This document shows positions 1-13,261 of a DNA stretch of 64,000 bases, piece after piece. Made by a program: the position numbers and the translations under genes. The stretch covers positions 289,001 to 353,000 of the forward strand of contig JAODUP010000134.1 of assembly GCA_025642065.1 (NCBI GenBank), written 5' to 3'. How positions within the stretch are numbered: position 1 is the first letter of the stretch; every line of letters starts with the position of its first letter. This DNA comes from Paralvinella palmiformis. Its lineage: Eukaryota; Annelida; Polychaeta; Terebellida; Alvinellidae. The notes under the pieces were generated by a model that had not been told where the DNA came from, searched no databases, and worked only from the letters and a program-made list of their open reading frames with translations.

Positions 1-837
1 TCAGTTTTATCAAAAGCAGAAATATATATAATATATACATAAATATATTAAACAGCTGAGGATAATATTTTACTAATGTCGACACAGTACACGTTATATG
101 AACTTAAATTTGTATTCAAGACTGAATAAAGAAGACCAGCTCAAATGATGACCACAACCTAACACACAGACATTAAGGGCTGCCCAGGGCAAGTGAAAGT
201 AATTATCAGACAATTTATTTGGGGCATACAATCATATCAGTCAGCCTAATCTTACAAAATCCCACATCTCACTTAATCCTCAATGGCTAAGCACAGTATT
301 CCTATTAGGTCAACCCTATATTAGGTGTCAAACAGCTAAAACCTTTTGTACATGTCTTTAAGCCAGTAATGAAGCAAACCCCCTTTTCATTGGGCAGTGA
401 AGCAGCACATCCCCATTATTGACCATGTCACACATCATGTTTCTTGGGGAGCGGAAGCATACACAACAGAGGATTTCTTCTTCAACTTCTTCCCACCTAT
501 ATAACAATTTTCAAGGCCAATTCACTCACCCGTGGGCAAGCCCATTTCCCCCTTATCATTAGGCCCTAAATAATAACATCACGATTAACCTTGGATATGG
601 AACTCAGGTATTACACGAATATACATCTCTCCAGACAGGTGTAAATCATATGCCAACCATCCTGCAGGACAGATGACTTCAAAAGTTAATGTCTATGCCC
701 GATCCTCTGGGACTGATGATCGGCATTGTAATGTAACATATAGTACAGTGTTATTGTTAAACAGACTATCATTTATCCATCATAGCTCAGTGAACACACC
801 TATTCAAGGTTAATTTTTACAAATAAATAATAATTAT

Positions 838-975
838 CTTTTAAATTTCTTATAGGGTTCTTACAGACATATTATTTGGGATATTATTATATTACATATT
901 ATTTGTGCAGCACCTTTGAATGGCTCCTGCTAGTAAGAGTGCTTTATTAAATATAGATTATTATTATTATTACAT
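838..975 (+). mobile_element. 3' tail of a LINE-type retrotransposon (truncated copy)
   Basis: The stretch with CAGCACCTTTGAATGGCTCC, then GCTAGTAAGAGTGCTTTATT and a TTA-repeat end, matches the reverse complement of 33209-33350 closely. There the same tail follows the C-terminal end of a reverse-transcriptase-type ORF. This copy is 5'-truncated and keeps only the 3' untranslated tail. Related short elements sharing this tail would look the same. Confidence 0.6.
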
Positions 976-1504
976 CACACTAAGTTGATAGACAAACACT
1001 TGGAAGTCAGACATAGCACACGCACGCACATTAAACAGCCACTGATATGGGCTTAGAACCACCCTGATTTTAACGGGTACATCAAATCGGGTTTGATTTT
1101 GGACACAACAAGGATCAATCAATCCAAGTACTCAACGAAGGCCATCATCCTTTACTCCACCATCAGTCAATATCATCATCTGCCCAGTCATGATCACAGA
1201 TGTGAGCAGTTCTAATGGATGATCCGGCATCTGGTACCCTAGTTACTCCGTTGTTCCACAGATGAATGGTGAGTAGGATGTTATCAATCAATATCTGTGC
1301 TTTTACATCAATGACTCGGCAACAATATGAATACTAAAATAATTCAGGGAGTTTGTATGTCATCTTGTTTTCTAAAATGGCATCCACCAACCCAGGCTGG
1401 CCATCTGACATCCAGGAAAGATGTCAGTTCTAATCTACTAATCTTGCTCATCAATATATGCATCATTGAGCTAATCATCTGATGCTTTAATTTATTTAGT
1501 ATTT

Positions 1505-1575
1505 AGTAGATGATGATGAAGATGATTGGTGTTTTATGGCCACTTTTGTGCACATGGTAGGCTAAATAGGCCGCA
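1505..1575 (-). mobile_element. SINE-A tail fragment
   Basis: Read on the minus strand this is the SINE-A 3' end: a GCC/TAGCC block, CCATGTGCACAAAAGTGGCC, then AAAACACCAATCATC with ATC repeats. The tRNA-like head is missing, so it is a truncated copy lying in the SCAF intron. Confidence 0.65.
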
Positions 1576-2416
1576 CTTATTTATAATTTAGTAGATGGGG
1601 GATTCCTATAACCCAAATGCCAGATCTCAGTCCAAATATTCTAAGCTACTGAGTCTGCTCAAGATATGAGCCATAAAAACTAACAAGTTATGAGGACAAA
1701 TTATAGATGAACATTGGCTAATGATATCAGACTAATTATAACAAAAAATGCCATTTTTTACCTTATTGCACAATGTTATCATGTGTCTCACAATTATAAA
1801 CAGATGACAAAGAAATACCATAAACATGACATCAAAAATAATTGAAGACCTTAAGTGCTTCATGGCGCAGTTAGTTACCTGCCGACCAAGGTTTAACCTG
1901 CTAAGACCCTGGCTAGGGGCTAATTTCACTGTGTAAATTACACTGTACTAAAAAATCTGTTATATACCATGGTATACAGTAATACACTAAATATATTGAG
2001 TGGTTGTCTTATTTAACTTGAGCACTGGATGCACCTGGAACCTATAGTCAAGATTCTATTCTCTAAGGAAATCAAATGATATGATACAACAAGTGCACAC
2101 CCATCATGTATACAAGAGTGATGTTCATTACCAACTAACACTTATACCATGATACCATGATAGTCTCAAGAACTTCTCAAATATACAATGCCATTACTGT
2201 GTGAGAACATTCTAATATATTTCAACCATAATAAATCAATCATACTGGAACTACAAATGGAATATACAGGTTTAAGAAAGCAGAATTGTCCTGAGGATCT
2301 AGATTTAAAATTCTGTTCAAATGTTCTCATTTGCTTACTCATACATGCACACAAAGGTGTGTTTTAAATAAATGCAATGCAAATAAACACACCAAACATA
2401 TTAACAACACACTTAC

Positions 2417-2545
2417 TTTCATTATAAATTTTTCCACACTTTGAACCACATGCTTATAAAACTTTATTGCTTTTATGGCAGCTTTAGTAATGGCAGCCAT
2501 CTTAGCTCTTGAAATTGGAGGTTTATTCTCGTAAACTCCCTGGAG
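2417..2545 (-). CDS. SCAF8: SCAF4/8-like exon 2 (CID helices)
   Basis: 129 nt, 43 codons, phase 0 at both ends. It encodes the strongly conserved KPPISRAKM and ITKAAIKAIKFYKHVV stretch of the CID. It is bounded by a minus-strand acceptor with a pyrimidine-rich lead (TTTTCTCATTTCAG) and by donor GTAAGTGTG. Confidence 0.9.
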
Positions 2546-5500
2546 CTGAAATGAGAAAACAATAAATTTATATAGGGATAAATGTTCAATATTGTTGACA
2601 CATTATTTTCTATCTTAAAGAAATTTTTGGCAATTACATAAATGTCCTATTATTATTACCACTTATAGTGATCAACTCATTATGACTGAAGAAAGAATGA
2701 CTTGCTAATGGAATCTTACTAACTATATAATTACAAATAAAATAGCTGCTAAAAACTTTTGTTGGTCAGATTATCTATTACACCAAAACTCTTAGTCACA
2801 ACAGCTAAAACCAAACAAATACTGTCCCTGAACTCAATGGTGAATTCAACAGAGTTCCAGGAAAATGTGTCTGTGTGTATATACGCGGAGGGGGGACTTC
2901 AATGATGACCAGGTTATGTCAATTCAGGCAACTTAAAACTGGTTTAGCTATCTCTGATATCCAAACAAATCAAATTTATAGATCACAAAATATCAAAGAA
3001 TTGGCATATCACTGAAACATTGTTACTAACAATCAACTATAGATGCAGTCAAGTGTTAAAACATTCAGCAAAAAACTTCCTAGCCAAGATGATGCATATA
3101 CTATTTATCTCACTCATACGGTATAACATCAATCATCATCACTCATGCTACTGTGCCATCAAAGCATACACTTTCAGATACTGAATGGCACCTTAAAGAG
3201 TGGGCTGTTTTAATCAATGACCTGTGCACATTAACCAGGCCAAATTTTTAATAATCATGTCCTGTGTGTAACATAACAATTTTAACATGGCATTTATTCT
3301 AATAATTTGTCTCATCAATAAAACGCCTAAACCAATCATCATTTGATTTTACATCTGAGCCCGACTCCATAATCATGTCAACCATGATTTGGGCTAAAAC
3401 TAGCATGAACTCTACAATATTCCTTATGTGGTCATAGAAACAGCAGCTCTTAACATAATCACGACTTATCATAGCCAAGGCCTTGTGTGCAGAAAACATA
3501 AGAATTTAACAAACCAATAGCAGACAAATGGAGTGCGCTCATAATTAAATATTATTATATTACATAAATAATAAACTATATACTCTTAAAAATGGGCTAC
3601 TAACAAATCATCTCTGGTTAATGTACAAGAGCTGAAATATTGATCAAATATCTTTAATGCTTATATTCATTTTCATAAGTTTGTACATCAAATTCAAATG
3701 CTGATTCATTTATTGGCCAACACATTATACATAGAATGACTACACTTCTGTTGTGTTTTAGGTGGTAGAAAGGGTCTGTTACTTTGAAAACTGATCATTT
3801 AAAAACATTTCCCAGACTATAACAAGATACTTGTGGCCCATATTTTAAAACATTGTCTAGGACTTTCAGGACACATACAGATGCACAATTTGCATACATA
3901 TACTATATACCATTCTATACAAGGATAACTACTGACTTCTTCTGTTTACATTTACATCAAAACAAACACAATGCCATTACTTCACGAACTTAGCATGGAG
4001 TTAACTTTCAATCAAAAGCATATTACTATAACATTACGAGCCTGCATTTTACATACAAGGGAGGCGTTTAAGTACAGAAGATGTCGTGTATATTAATAAT
4101 TAGGTTAAACTTACGTAGATATAAATTTTGTCCCATCATGGTCAAACAATAAAAATCATGGATTCAGCATTTTGAAATAGAACTTGTTTTTTGCAACAAA
4201 AATTCCATGTCAGCAAAAAGTGGCAGGTTTTCTGCATTTAATAAACTCAAAATATTACATTTTACAGAAGTACTCCTATCCCAATTATCAATGCAACTAC
4301 CTCTATCCTAATTTAACCCAGTAACAAATCCATAGGAGTACTGTTATCAAGTCCTCCTACAGTTCAGGGTCTCTAGATTAAATATAGAACAAAATGTACC
4401 ATTGCAGATTATTCCCAGATCCTGGTAACCATGCCTCGAAATGCTGTTACTAAAAATGATACTGTGATAGTAAGCCTTACTTTCACAGCGACTGATTGTG
4501 CACAGTATGATTACAACAACCAACCGGCTTGTTCCAGAGTCAAGTAAGCTATATGTCATACAGCTAATGTACGACAATGTCTTATGGCAACCAAGTGTTG
4601 CTTGTACCCATTAAAGGACCAAACATTGTGGCAATGCTTATTTTTTGGATTCCAATCTCCCAGGCATAGTGTATTTTCTGTCATTCTACAGCCCTTTGAG
4701 AATCAGATGTCAAACCAATTCTACTCAAATATAATAAACAAGGCTAAACACATTGAGCTGTAGTTGTTACTAGTTTGTGGTTAATTTTTTAAGTGATTGA
4801 TCAAAGGCTTCATTACTGAGCACTTGTATGTTGGTTTTCTCGATTTAACTTTCTTATAATCTGTTTTTTCTTAAATGCCATAAATATTTAGATCCTCAGT
4901 GACTATATGCTAAATCTAATTCGTGTTCCCAAATGATGATGATGATGATTGATGTTTTATGGCTACTTGTGCACATGGTAGGTGATGCACCCAAATGATG
5001 ATGATTGATGTTTTATGGCCACTTGTGCACATTGTAGGTAATGTACCCAAATGATGATTGAGGTTTTACTGCCACTTTTGTGCACATGTTAGGTGGTGTA
5101 CCCAAATGATGATGATTGAGGTTTTACTGCCACTTTTGTGCACATGGTAGGTGGTGTACCCAAATGATGATTAAGGTTTTACAGCCACTTTTGTGCACAT
5201 GGTAGGTGGTGTACCCAAATGATGATTGAGGTTTTACTGCCACTTTTGTGCACATGGTAGGTGGTGTACCCAAATGATAATGATGATTGAGGTTTTACTG
5301 CCACTTTTGTGCACATGGTAGGTGGTTTACCCAAATGATGATTGAGGTTTTACTGCCACTTTTGTGCACATGGTAGGTGGTTTACCCAAATGATGATGAT
5401 GATCAAGGTTTAACTGCCACTGTTGTGCACATGGTAGGTGGTTTACCCAAATGATGATGATGATCAAGGTTTAACTGCCACTGTTGTGCACATGGTAGGA

Positions 5501-8500
5501 GGTGTACACAAATGAGAGCCACCTTCTGTACTTCATAAAAATATGTATGGCATATCACCAAAGAAAAAGGTTATCAAAATTCTAAATGAAAAGTCTAATT
5601 TGAAACAGAGTATGGAAAATATGGTATTTGAAATGAATTTGTCTTATTTGAAATAAAATTAATCTTATTTTGAAACAGAATTTATACAACTCGCCCACAC
5701 TTACTCCAAAAGGATGTTGTTTGTAACAGAAGACTAGACAGATTCACAACTGATTAATTAATGGGGGGGGGGGTCTTTTGTGAACAAATATAAGTGACTG
5801 ATGATAAAAGTGGACCATAACACCTTAGCATCGAATGTTACTGTTCTGGGTAAATACCCTAATAGATTGATCATTATACGACTGAAAAAGCAAGTGAAAA
5901 TTGACCGAAGCTTGATGTTAGGTTAGAAAACCATGACTGCTTATGAGGAATCTCAGATTATAAGGGAAATGACCATCACAGGTTTTTTGAAAGGAAATGG
6001 ACAGTTTTGTTCCATTCAATCTTGGATATTTCCTAGACCTACCTGTGTTTACTTTATTGTCTCACAAAGGTAAGAGAAGTGTTATATTTCCCCAATGTTT
6101 AACTTTAAGTTCAATATTAAACATGTCAGCCAGCTCATTTACATATAGCTGTATAAAGACTGAGCTTGTTAAGCCATAAAAATAAGCACTGCCATGAGGC
6201 AGCAGCAGTGATCATCTGATACTGAATATTCATAGTTTTTACACAACCGCCATGCTGACAGCATTGTTTCTTCAGCAGGATTGTTTGCATTTTAAGTTTA
6301 ACCAACACAAATTTCAGAAAAAAATACACTATTCTTTTGACAAGTGTGAAAGAAATATAAAATAGCCACATGTCTATTTTACATTATTTGTGTCCTGTGC
6401 AAAGCAAAAGACTAGGACTCATTTTTTACACTATTATTCAATATCTTATTAGAATTTATGTTGGAAACAAAGAACTCATCAGTTATTAGACATGTTCGGA
6501 GGTTAACCAAACTACTGCATGAGACCCATCACCTGGAGGGTTGGAGCACAATGCTTGAACCACTGTGCTATCAGTTTACACTTTTATTGTATTAGGTCTT
6601 GTACCAGAAACGGGGTCAATTCATTTCCGGAATTGCTATCAATTCCAATATTTTTATGTTTTAAAAACTGGTCCCCTTTATCCAACAATCAGAGTTTAAC
6701 CCCTGTATATGAATATTTAATCTTCATTTGAAAATAAGCATAATTAGGTAGTTTGGGGAGTTAACTGGTTTAAATAAACTGGAAACTATAATCCTTCATA
6801 TGGAGACAATATGAAAAATGGAAATATGGAAAACGCTTTAATTGTTTTTTTCACTGTAAACATTTGAGCAAATAATCACACAAAATTGAGATAAACAAAT
6901 CCTTCACATATTCCATAATAAGTTAGTGTAATAAAGTCATCAAAATACTTTAACAGCAGAGGATATTAAACATTTACAGAAGACTATTGCTGACATGTCA
7001 TCTACAAAGAGATTATGACGGTTATCACAAACACTATGGGGGTGGGATTACCAGGCTTGGCCCAAGACACAGTACAAGGACATGTAACGTAACTTTCACA
7101 AGATAGCCAGTCGTGCACTAATACTGTCTCTCTCAAACTAAATGTTTCAAATGTTCATCTGACAGAATTATTACTCTACACCTGTCTTATCTATTTTACT
7201 AATATGATGACCTAATTAATCTTCTAACATTAACAATAATGACGGAGTCAATCACACCTCTGAATCCACGCCCAAAGAGAAGATCAAGGCTTTAGATTTT
7301 GGGATACAGGAGCTAAAAACAATGCTGTTGTGTTGCATTTAATATTATTTAAGTGATCCACAAAAGACATCAGAATGTACTTTCTGACATCCAGTTTATA
7401 AAAATTTAGCAACCATCCAAGACACAGCATGCTTTTGTGTTTCCAAAGAATCTTCTTTGTTGTAACTTAGGTGATGCTTCTTTTGCAACCTAACCCTAAT
7501 TCACAGAAACACCAACAACCTTGTATCCACAGGCTGCACACTATAGCTACATACAGTAGTAATTTCAAAATAAACGTAATTGTGTCCAACTATAATAAAA
7601 CTATACTCACAAAGTGCACATGTTATCTAAACATACTTGTACTTACTGTTATACATGTGCAAGGCTGTTTATAAAATTTTACACTAACATCCATTTGAAC
7701 ACAATACAATGTACACAATAATCCTTGTATTCAGGATTGGGGTTTTACTATAAAAAACAATTTTGTATATTACATTGTAAAAAAACTCAATAACTGTAAA
7801 CTACTGTTAAAAAAAAGTCAAAAATGTAAATGAAAATCATTCATTATAAGCCAATTGTATGTTATTAAATACATTTATGCAAGTGTCTTTACTCAAGAGT
7901 TTCAAATACATTTTAATGCACACTTTAGTATGAATATTTCCAAAATTGGAAAATATTCACTCAATTGATGCTAACAAAGCTGGGCACAATAGCAGCTTGA
8001 CAGCTAATTCTCGAAAGTCATTTGGCACTCCATAAGATCTGAAGGCCTTCGACTAAATTAATTGATGAGGGCCTGCTAGCAACATTTGTGAAAAAATGTA
8101 AAAGACGATGCTTGTGCCTAATAGTTTAAAAGTGAGGCGATTCATTGGCAGTGTCTAATTGTTTTGCAGTAAGATTTACACCTTTGTACGAGGGATGATG
8201 TTTCTTTATTACAGACAGCTCAGTCCATAACCGAGACCAGTCGGCCCCACACAAGAGACAGGTCGGACCCACTGACAGGACAGGTGACCCAATGATAAAT
8301 GATATGAACACAGTGTGGTATCAATGAGAAACATCAAAATAGTTGGATGGAGCTAGCTTCAGACATAGGCCAATCAGTGGCACAATTAAAAGAGAAAATA
8401 TCAAATGATTAATACTGATAGTTGGTGAAAAGCATATTCAATCAAATAAACCATAACAAATATTATGTAAACAAATCAAATTTATGGAGGAGTACCAAGG

Positions 8501-9555
8501 GTTATTATGCATGTTAATTTTACTTACAATTCTCTGGTGAACAAACCTCAATACATGACATATCTATCTATAATCACCATGATAATCCATATTACCACCA
8601 TTGCTGTATTTTCATCTTGGAAAGAATTGGCATAAAAGCCATCGGTATCAAACACAGGAAGACACAACTTTTCTAGATCCTTTAGCATTAAAGGTGCTGA
8701 TAAATCTAATGGATTATTTACAATGTACTTGGCTCACAAGTTGTGTGCTCTGTGGAGTTTTGGTCAATCTTTAACCTGATTGTTCGCACTAATAACTATG
8801 TTGAGGGACATCAAAATTACTATGGTCAAGTGGGAAGGTCTTTTATTGAATGTTAATATTTAAATTATCTTGCTTCAATGCTATTTGCCTGATTCATCAT
8901 TTGTACTTCACATCTTCACTAAATATTTGGTGATCTAAATGATACAATGCTATCTCTTTTCTGGGGACAAGCTGTCTTAGACAACTTGGTCCGAGGACCA
9001 ACTTGTGTCTTGTCACTTCTGCCGAGCTGTCTAAGCACCACCTGAAGCCATGTTTATTTAAAATGTTATGTTGACCTATTGGGCAATTGGCTATTCCTGA
9101 GCTGTTACATCAAAAATATTGTCCACATCCAGAAATACCTTTTACCACCAAGGTATCTGAATGTCCGTATTATTATAAAATAATTATTGGTTTCATGAAA
9201 CATTCAAACAATGAATGAATACGTATTTCTGACAGCAGATCAGATGAGATCATTAGGCCAAATATTACTTTTGTTTTACAATTATTTTATTGTTATATAA
9301 ATTAAAATGATTATTTAATATTTAATATGAAATTAACATATATAAGCAAATAATAATGTAACTATTTGGACATAAATCTCTAAATCATATTCATACACGA
9401 ATAACGGCCGGCATTGTTATAAAAGAATCTCAAAGAAATAACCACGTTCACAATTTTTCTATCCGAATACATAACCATCCCGGTATTGGCAAGAAACTCT
9501 CTGTGAATCGGTTGATCATATTTACCTCTACGTTGAAAGCTCTTACTGCCTCCAT
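2417..9555 (-). CDS. SCAF8: SCAF4/SCAF8-like CTD-interacting splicing/termination factor (5' part only)
   Basis: Two coding exons, 9555-9526 and 2545-2417, joined by an intron of about 7 kb. Together they give 53 residues starting MEAVRAFNVE and including KPPISRAKM, ITKAAIKAIKFYKHVV and QSVEKFI. This is the start of the CID (RNA polymerase II CTD-interacting domain) shared by SCAF4 and SCAF8. In vertebrates these nuclear proteins bind the phosphorylated CTD and prevent premature polyadenylation. Splice sites are canonical: donor GAG|GTAAAT after exon 1, acceptor TTTCAG|CT and donor AAA|GTAAGT around exon 2, both junctions in phase 0. The start has a good context (ACAATGG). The remaining CID, RRM and Arg/Ser-rich parts lie left of the window. 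SCAF4 and SCAF8 are vertebrate paralogs, and invertebrates usually have one gene, so the symbol is approximate. Confidence 0.88.
4930..5515. repeat. Minisatellite of ~10 units (54-62 bp) derived from the SINE-A tail
   Basis: About ten head-to-tail units, each beginning AAATGATGATGATTGAGG, followed by TTTTACTGCCACTTTTGTGC, ACATGGTAGGTGGTGTACCC. Each unit is the reverse complement of the SINE-A 3' end (GTGCACAAAAGTGGC...AAACATCAATCATC). Unit length varies mainly through the number of GAT triplets. The array lies inside intron 1 of the SCAF gene. Confidence 0.85.
9526..9555 (-). CDS. SCAF8: SCAF4/8-like exon 1 coding part
   Basis: Ten codons, MEAVRAFNVE, then donor GTAAAT. The ATG lies in ACAATGG, a good initiation context. 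The 5' untranslated region extends to higher coordinates, but its start cannot be fixed by eye. Confidence 0.82.
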
Positions 9556-9799
9556 TGTTATCTTTTTGATTATGCTGACTTTGGTTCTACAGCATACTAA
9601 AAATATTCGTATTATACCATCAAACAAAGCGGTAATACAGCGTTGATTCAATATGGAGGTGAAAATAGCCACACGAAGAGTTTGTAAGCTTCGCGTTGAT
9701 TGGAGGATATCGGAAGAGGCAAACAATGTGCGCCAATAAAACATTTGCTTACAGCGAGCAGAAGGAAACTACTTCAAGTTTATACTAATGGTCACAACA

Positions 9800-11120
9800 A
9801 ATATTCGTTAATTTTGTAGTTTCTCCAATGGCATTATCTGTGTTTGGCTTTTCAAATGGAAAAAATTAATAACAGTTCGAAATTATCTCAAAATAACATT
9901 ATAATAAATTCTCTTTAACAATACCGGCAAAATTACGTACACAACTTATTAGTCTAAACATATAGAAATTGAAAAGGCAGAATATGCCGATATTCTACAA
10001 CAAAACAAACCACGTGGGGATACACGCACACATTCACTGTAAATATCAATACCGTTACAAGAATTTCCGTTACTGATTTATTCGACAAAACTGAAAGTAA
10101 AATATTTAAAAAGTAATAATAGTACAAAAATACGTTCCCTCGCACAATGATATTAATGAGTCAATAATTTGTATAGTGTTGGATATTAATTGTCATCCAT
10201 GCAGCGAAAATAATATTTAAAAATGGCACTCCAAAACCACACAAATCACGATTAAAAAACAGGTGAACCAAAATTTACAAAGGAATAAAAAATTTATAGC
10301 AGTTCATCATAATATTGAAGTTGGAGAAATTAAATGAGAGCTAGAAAGCTAGCTTTCATATTCTGTTCATAAACAGGAATATTAATTTAGATCTACTATC
10401 AGTATCAAAGCAGAAAGCCTGGACTTAGTTCTTCCTCTTCTAGTTTTGGAACGGACTTCAAGCACATTTTTCTTAGTTATAGCAGTCGTCTAATGTTGGT
10501 TGTAGTCGTTCTTCGTATGAAATAGTAATTAAGATATACACTCGTTAATTACCAGATACTATAATATATTATCTCTGTTGTTACTTGCAAGTTCAAAATG
10601 GTATATTGGACCCACAACCATGGCTCGTCTCGGATCAAAAGATATCAGTTTCAGTGTTCTTTTTCCTTTCAAAAAAAATTAAGTCATATATAATTTTAAA
10701 TCCTTTGCTGAATCATATATGTGTGTGTGCGTGTGTGTTTGAACACATGAATTAGCACAGCTATTTTAGATGGATTGCAATTTGCATATTATCAATGCAT
10801 ATGTTAGGTTCAGGGAGGGCATATAACTATATGAGTGTAAATATATTGGTTACTTGATCTATATAGCTATATGGTTGACTATATATACAGTCTTTGTAAT
10901 TATAGTAAACGGAGTAAGATTTTTACAAACATTATATAGATTAGCATGTGGCCCTAGCCATGCTCGTGGGGCCCCGGGGCATGCGTTAATTAAAACGTCC
11001 CAGTAGGGTTACTCAAGTGTGCTTAACATACACAAATTAGCATGGACCCCTATGCTTGTGGGGTCGATCTGCGTTATTCTTTCGTGAATTTTACCCCTAA
11101 AACCAACTTAGGCTACTAGC
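9800..11120. other. Intergenic stretch between SCAF and BORCS5; no gene seen
   Basis: AT-rich DNA upstream of the SCAF start. A CACGTG E-box is at 10012-10017, and two short direct copies of a TTAGCATG...GTGGGG motif lie near 10945 and 11037. No coding exon or RNA gene is recognisable. Confidence 0.5.
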
Positions 11121-11130
11121 ATTTATATCC

Positions 11131-11346
11131 AAATTGTCTAACTGGTAGCGCGTTGGATCACAGATCACTATACCACCTGAGTTCGAATCTCGGGGTGGGC
11201 ATGTCTGAACGGTAGGTGTTTCATCTTTGACTTCGCTTCATTAACTTTTGAAGGTCGATCGCTCGGCCCATTTAGCTCGGCCCATTTAGCCTATCATGCA
11301 CAAAAGTGGCCGTAAAACATCATCCAGTATAAAACCTCAATCATTA
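11131..11346 (+). mobile_element. SINE-A copy (tRNA-derived)
   Basis: A diverged but almost complete copy: A-box-like TCTAACTGGTAGCGCG, B-box-like GAGTTCGAATCTC, then the SINE-A body (CATCTTTGACTTCGC...) and tail (AAAGTGGCCGTAAAACATCA). It carries an internal tandem duplication of a GCTCGGCCCATTTA block that other copies have once. Confidence 0.8.
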
Positions 11347-11508
11347 TCCAGTGTATTATTTTTTTTAAATTTTATGAATCGATCCATAATAACACGAACT
11401 TCATCATTCTATATAGTAATCGGTCGGGGAGTCCCGGTCTTTGTAAACTAATTATTGCTTGCGGTTGCTGCATGGGCCCTTTGATATTTAGTGTAACTAA
11501 TTCCCTTA

Positions 11509-11509
11509 C

Positions 11510-11546
<37 letters not shown>
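11509..11546. repeat. (TA)n microsatellite
   Basis: Uninterrupted TA dinucleotides, about 18 units. Confidence 0.95.
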
Positions 11547-11549
<3 letters not shown>

Positions 11550-11586
11550 ATGTACTCGTGCCATTTACTCCAGTTCTTCTAAGAAA

Positions 11587-11661
11587 GTTCAATTTAATCG
11601 AGTTTACGATTAATGTATATTAAATTAATATTCAATAATCGTAAGCACGATTAAATTGAAC
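11587..11661. repeat. 75-nt AT-rich hairpin (inverted repeat)
   Basis: The left arm GTTCAATTTAATCG pairs perfectly with CGATTAAATTGAAC at the right. After a 3-nt mismatch, a further TTACGATTA/TAATCGTAA stem follows. The loop is about 25 nt. Arm length and loop size resemble a pre-miRNA hairpin, but an old miniature element is equally likely. Confidence 0.6.
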
Positions 11662-12477
11662 AAATTTTGTTGTTTTTCCCCAACACTTTTTGTAAGCACT
11701 ACGTTATAGTGCACAATATGGCATGCATCGTGTGTTATACATGAAGTTATAGAATGGTTATTGACGTGGGTCCCAAATATATTTTGAGTGTCGTGTGCAC
11801 ACGCCTGTTTTTAAAACGATAAGTCGATATATTTAATTAATTTGAAGTCTACTTTAAAAAAATTCTGTTTCATCCGGTCAAATGAAAATAGTCGAATATT
11901 AATAATAAGTTGAGATATTTTAATGTTATTATTGACAAAATTAATAATACATGTTTAGTAATGCAACATATTTCTAGTGTTTATATTGCGTGGTTTAATT
12001 TGTTACTATTCGGTAAAAGGGAACTGATGATCATAGAGGTGTTTAGATGCACCGTGCATAAAAAACCGGGCTTGTTTGTGATTTTACTAGATTTCTTTAA
12101 ATGACAGTTCATCAAATAGTTCAACATCAAATACGTGGATATTTGGTTTCGTGTATATAACAATATTATGGCATAATTAGGTAATTTTATATAGTCAGCC
12201 AAATATATATAAATCTGATTCTGACATAAGCCTAATTTAATAATTAGATCTAGATCTACTCAAAACTGTGACTGTGACTATCAGTTAGTGTCACAGTGTC
12301 AGACCATCATGCATGGTGATCATGATGGGATGAATTATTAGTTTTAGTCTAGATCTAGATCTATTCCTGTATTGGCTCATCTATTTAACGCTGTAAATGA
12401 CAGCATGTAAAATTTATTTATTACTATTATAGGTACCTACCTAAAAAATCAAAATCTTTCAGATGTTATTAATTTTA

Positions 12478-13261
12478 GGCTGTTGTTACGTATCAGAGCA
12501 TTGGAAACGTGTTCGTTGATGATGATAAAGGCCCGAGCACTCTACCCGCGTGCACCAAGCTTGGGTGTTTCCAGTCCTCAGGACATGGAACAGCAAGCTG
12601 AGCATCGGAATCGTGTTCATTGCCATTGGTGATAAAGATCTGAGCATTCAGCATCTGAGCCATGCATCATCAATATTATTATAAATCTGAGCAATTTCAT
12701 AATCGTTTTAAACTTTTCATCTGCTCGCATCAGTGTCAGAGACGACAGCTTAGTTGTAATTACTGCTACTAGCATTTAATATAGATATTAGATTAAGTAT
12801 GTTAATAGATACTATAATCAGATTAAAAAGAAAATTTTACATTTATGAATGCATTATTGTATGGCTCCTGCAGCCAAGGAAATATTATTTTCTACAGGTA
12901 TACTATTTATTCATTTAAAAAAGTTTTTCCAAAGACAGTATTTTTCCATGAGATTTTCAGATTTTGTCAAATTCAAAACATTTCCAGGACCAAGAAAATT
13001 AATTTGTTATATTCCAGGTTTTCTAGGACACTTGGGAACCCCGATTATTTGTAAAGCAGCACGGCTGTTCTATCAATCATCTATTTCTTTGATTTTCATT
13101 TGTATCTCTTCAAAACTATCAAAAACATCTTCTACTTACAACCCAAATATAACAACTACGTGCTCGGCTGCCATATTTAAGCAATTGGCTCATGCACATT
13201 GAGTGCTTAAACCTATAATGCTGAGGTACAAGGTTCCGATGCTCTGATACGTAACCACTTC
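12478..13261. mobile_element. Non-autonomous inverted-repeat element (MITE), ~784 bp
   Basis: The left end holds GTTACGTATCAGAGCATTGG and the right end its near-perfect inverted copy (CCGATGCTCTGATACGTAAC), about 23 bp. A 10-bp direct repeat ATTAATTTTA stands six to seven bases outside the clear inverted repeats on each side (12468-12477 and 13262-13271), which fits a target-site duplication of the size made by MULE transposases. Subterminal copies of the GAGCATCGGAA motif lie near 12600. The 117-aa open frame inside shows no recognisable domain. Confidence 0.65.

Larger units (their letters stand above)
1..2416. other. Intron 2 of the SCAF4/8-like gene; no exon seen
   Basis: The SCAF gene runs on the minus strand and continues past the left edge, so this stretch should be its second intron. 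I looked on the minus strand for the next part of the CTD-interacting domain and found no match. Only a LINE-type 3' tail near 0.9 kb and a SINE-A tail near 1.5 kb stand out. Confidence 0.6.

Noticed and set aside
4930..5515. CRISPR-like array of regularly spaced repeats
   Set aside because: The units are contiguous with no unique spacers, in a eukaryotic intron, and derive from a SINE tail.
9448..9744. 98-aa minus-strand open frame as a single gene
   Set aside because: Only the ten codons from 9555 to 9526 are conserved; the rest is 5' UTR and intron around the SCAF exon 1.
12849..13202. 117-aa plus-strand open frame
   Set aside because: It lies inside the 12478-13261 inverted-repeat element, shows no domain and overlaps another frame equally open.
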